Below, piece by piece: positions 63,543 to 64,000 of a stretch of DNA of 64,000 nucleotides. Origin of the DNA: Pseudomonas sp. MYb118 (GTDB lineage: Bacteria > Pseudomonadota > Gammaproteobacteria > Pseudomonadales > Pseudomonadaceae); assembly GCF_040947875.1 (NCBI RefSeq), contig NZ_JBFRXN010000004.1:1-64000 (forward strand), in the 5' to 3' direction. Positions within the stretch are counted from its first letter, which is position 1, and the number at the start of each line of letters is the position of its first letter. The notes below the pieces were generated by a model. That model saw nothing but the letters and a program-made list of their open reading frames with translations, did not search any database and had not been told where the DNA came from. The position numbers and the translations under genes were made by a program.

Positions 63543-64000
63543 TTATTCGACCTCCAACAAAATCTGACGATTTTTCACCTGATCGCCGACCCGGACCTGC
63601 AAGCGCTTGAGCACGCCGTCGATGCCGGACTTGAGCGGATGCTCCATTTTCATGGCCTCCAGCACCACCAGCAACTGGCCCTTGCTCACCTGGCTGCCCT
63701 CGCTGACCAGCACGTCGACGATCGCGCCGTCCATCGGTGCCTTGAGCGTACCGGAGCTGGCCCGGGCCTCACTGCTGACCAGTGCCTGGGTGCGATCCTC
63801 CAGGCGCAGGCTGCCGGGGCGGGTGAACAGCCAGAGTTGCCCGGCTTCCAGGCGATAGACATGGCGCTGGCGTATCCCGTCGATTTCCAGTGTGGCCCGC
63901 TGCCCGTCGCATTGGATCACGCGCAGTTCCAGGCTGCGCCCGGCCACTTGAACCCGCAAGGGCTCGCCTGGCACCGCGTCGAGTTGCACCGGCCAGTCCT
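63543..64000 (-). CDS. Acyl-CoA carboxylase biotin-containing alpha subunit, 3' end only
   Basis: The frame runs from TAA at 63543 to the window edge, giving about 152 residues. The last 70 residues are a biotinyl domain with the attachment lysine in LLVVLEAMKMEHPLKSGI. The preceding stretch, DGIRQRHVYRLEAGQLWLFT, matches the BT domain of 3-methylcrotonyl-, geranyl- or propionyl-CoA carboxylase alpha subunits (LiuD, AtuF, AccA1-like). The biotin carboxylase domain and start lie outside the window, so the acyl-CoA specificity cannot be told. Confidence 0.88.
   Translation of the reverse strand, partial: DWPVQLDAVPGEPLRVQVAGRSLELRVIQCDGQRATLEIDGIRQRHVYRLEAGQLWLFTRPGSLRLEDRTQALVSSEARASSGTLKAPMDGAIVDVLVSEGSQVSKGQLLVVLEAMKMEHPLKSGIDGVLKRLQVRVGDQVKNRQILLEVE

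Overview
The window is a GC-rich chromosomal segment of a Pseudomonas, most likely of the P. fluorescens group. Three things support this. Divergent core-gene blocks follow the order I recall for P. aeruginosa PAO1 (qor/prc/EAL-CBS-GGDEF; tpm/htpX/aminotransferase/msrB/gpx/ospR/sagS; dgt/rocS2/rocA2; mobA/moaB/moeA/yegS). Many intergenic gaps carry the GGGAGCNNGCTNGCTCGCGAT-type REP/REPIN repeats of fluorescent pseudomonads. Codon use is uniformly high GC, except in the RHS cargo region. No rRNA, tRNA, CRISPR array, insertion sequence or prophage was seen.

Layout. 1-3.0 kb: end of a GntR/FCD regulator, a PotF-like polyamine-binding protein with a locally scrambled reading frame, and a YwrD-like gamma-glutamyltransferase. 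3.1-6.1 kb: a two-gene operon of a membrane-anchored RoxA-like di-heme cytochrome and an anchored catalase-fold protein. 6.3-9.0 kb: an FKBP lipoprotein, a YkvA-like membrane protein preceded by paired DnaA boxes, and a three-gene overlapping cluster (HTH, unknown, Sel1-like). 9.2-15.4 kb: an accessory RHS island with a 1601-residue RHS toxin, a frameshifted immunity gene, and behind a large palindromic repeat an orphan toxin tail with a second immunity-like gene. 15.6-28.0 kb: c-di-GMP enzyme, Prc protease, quinone oxidoreductase, then an ABC importer operon with a phosphodiesterase-like hydrolase and a HAD phosphatase, controlled by a UTRA-type GntR regulator for which two operator-like palindromes are visible; then an extradiol dioxygenase. 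28.1-36.9 kb: redox and thiol repair block (tpm, htpX, aminotransferase, msrB, gpx, ospR, sagS, DUF815 ATPase, free-Met-sulfoxide reductase). 36.9-49.9 kb: signalling block (HD-GYP, RocS2/RocA2-like system plus a lone receiver, dgt, EAL protein), a yqjDEK-like membrane operon, and amtB with a sigma-54 promoter and a structured leader. 49.9-64 kb: KefB/C-type antiporter, a LexA-box gene, a pseudouridine synthase, Mo-cofactor genes, YegS lipid kinase, a NarL-type two-component pair, a CheA-P1-like protein lacking the phospho-histidine, sigma-28-driven cheV, MOSC protein, PpnP, a DEDDh exonuclease and the 3' end of a biotin-dependent carboxylase subunit.

The most notable items are the RHS island with displaced toxin and immunity remnants, the sigma-54 plus attenuator-like leader of amtB, the paired UTRA operators of the ABC operon, the perfect LexA box, and two single-gene reading-frame anomalies that are either sequencing errors or real inactivating indels.
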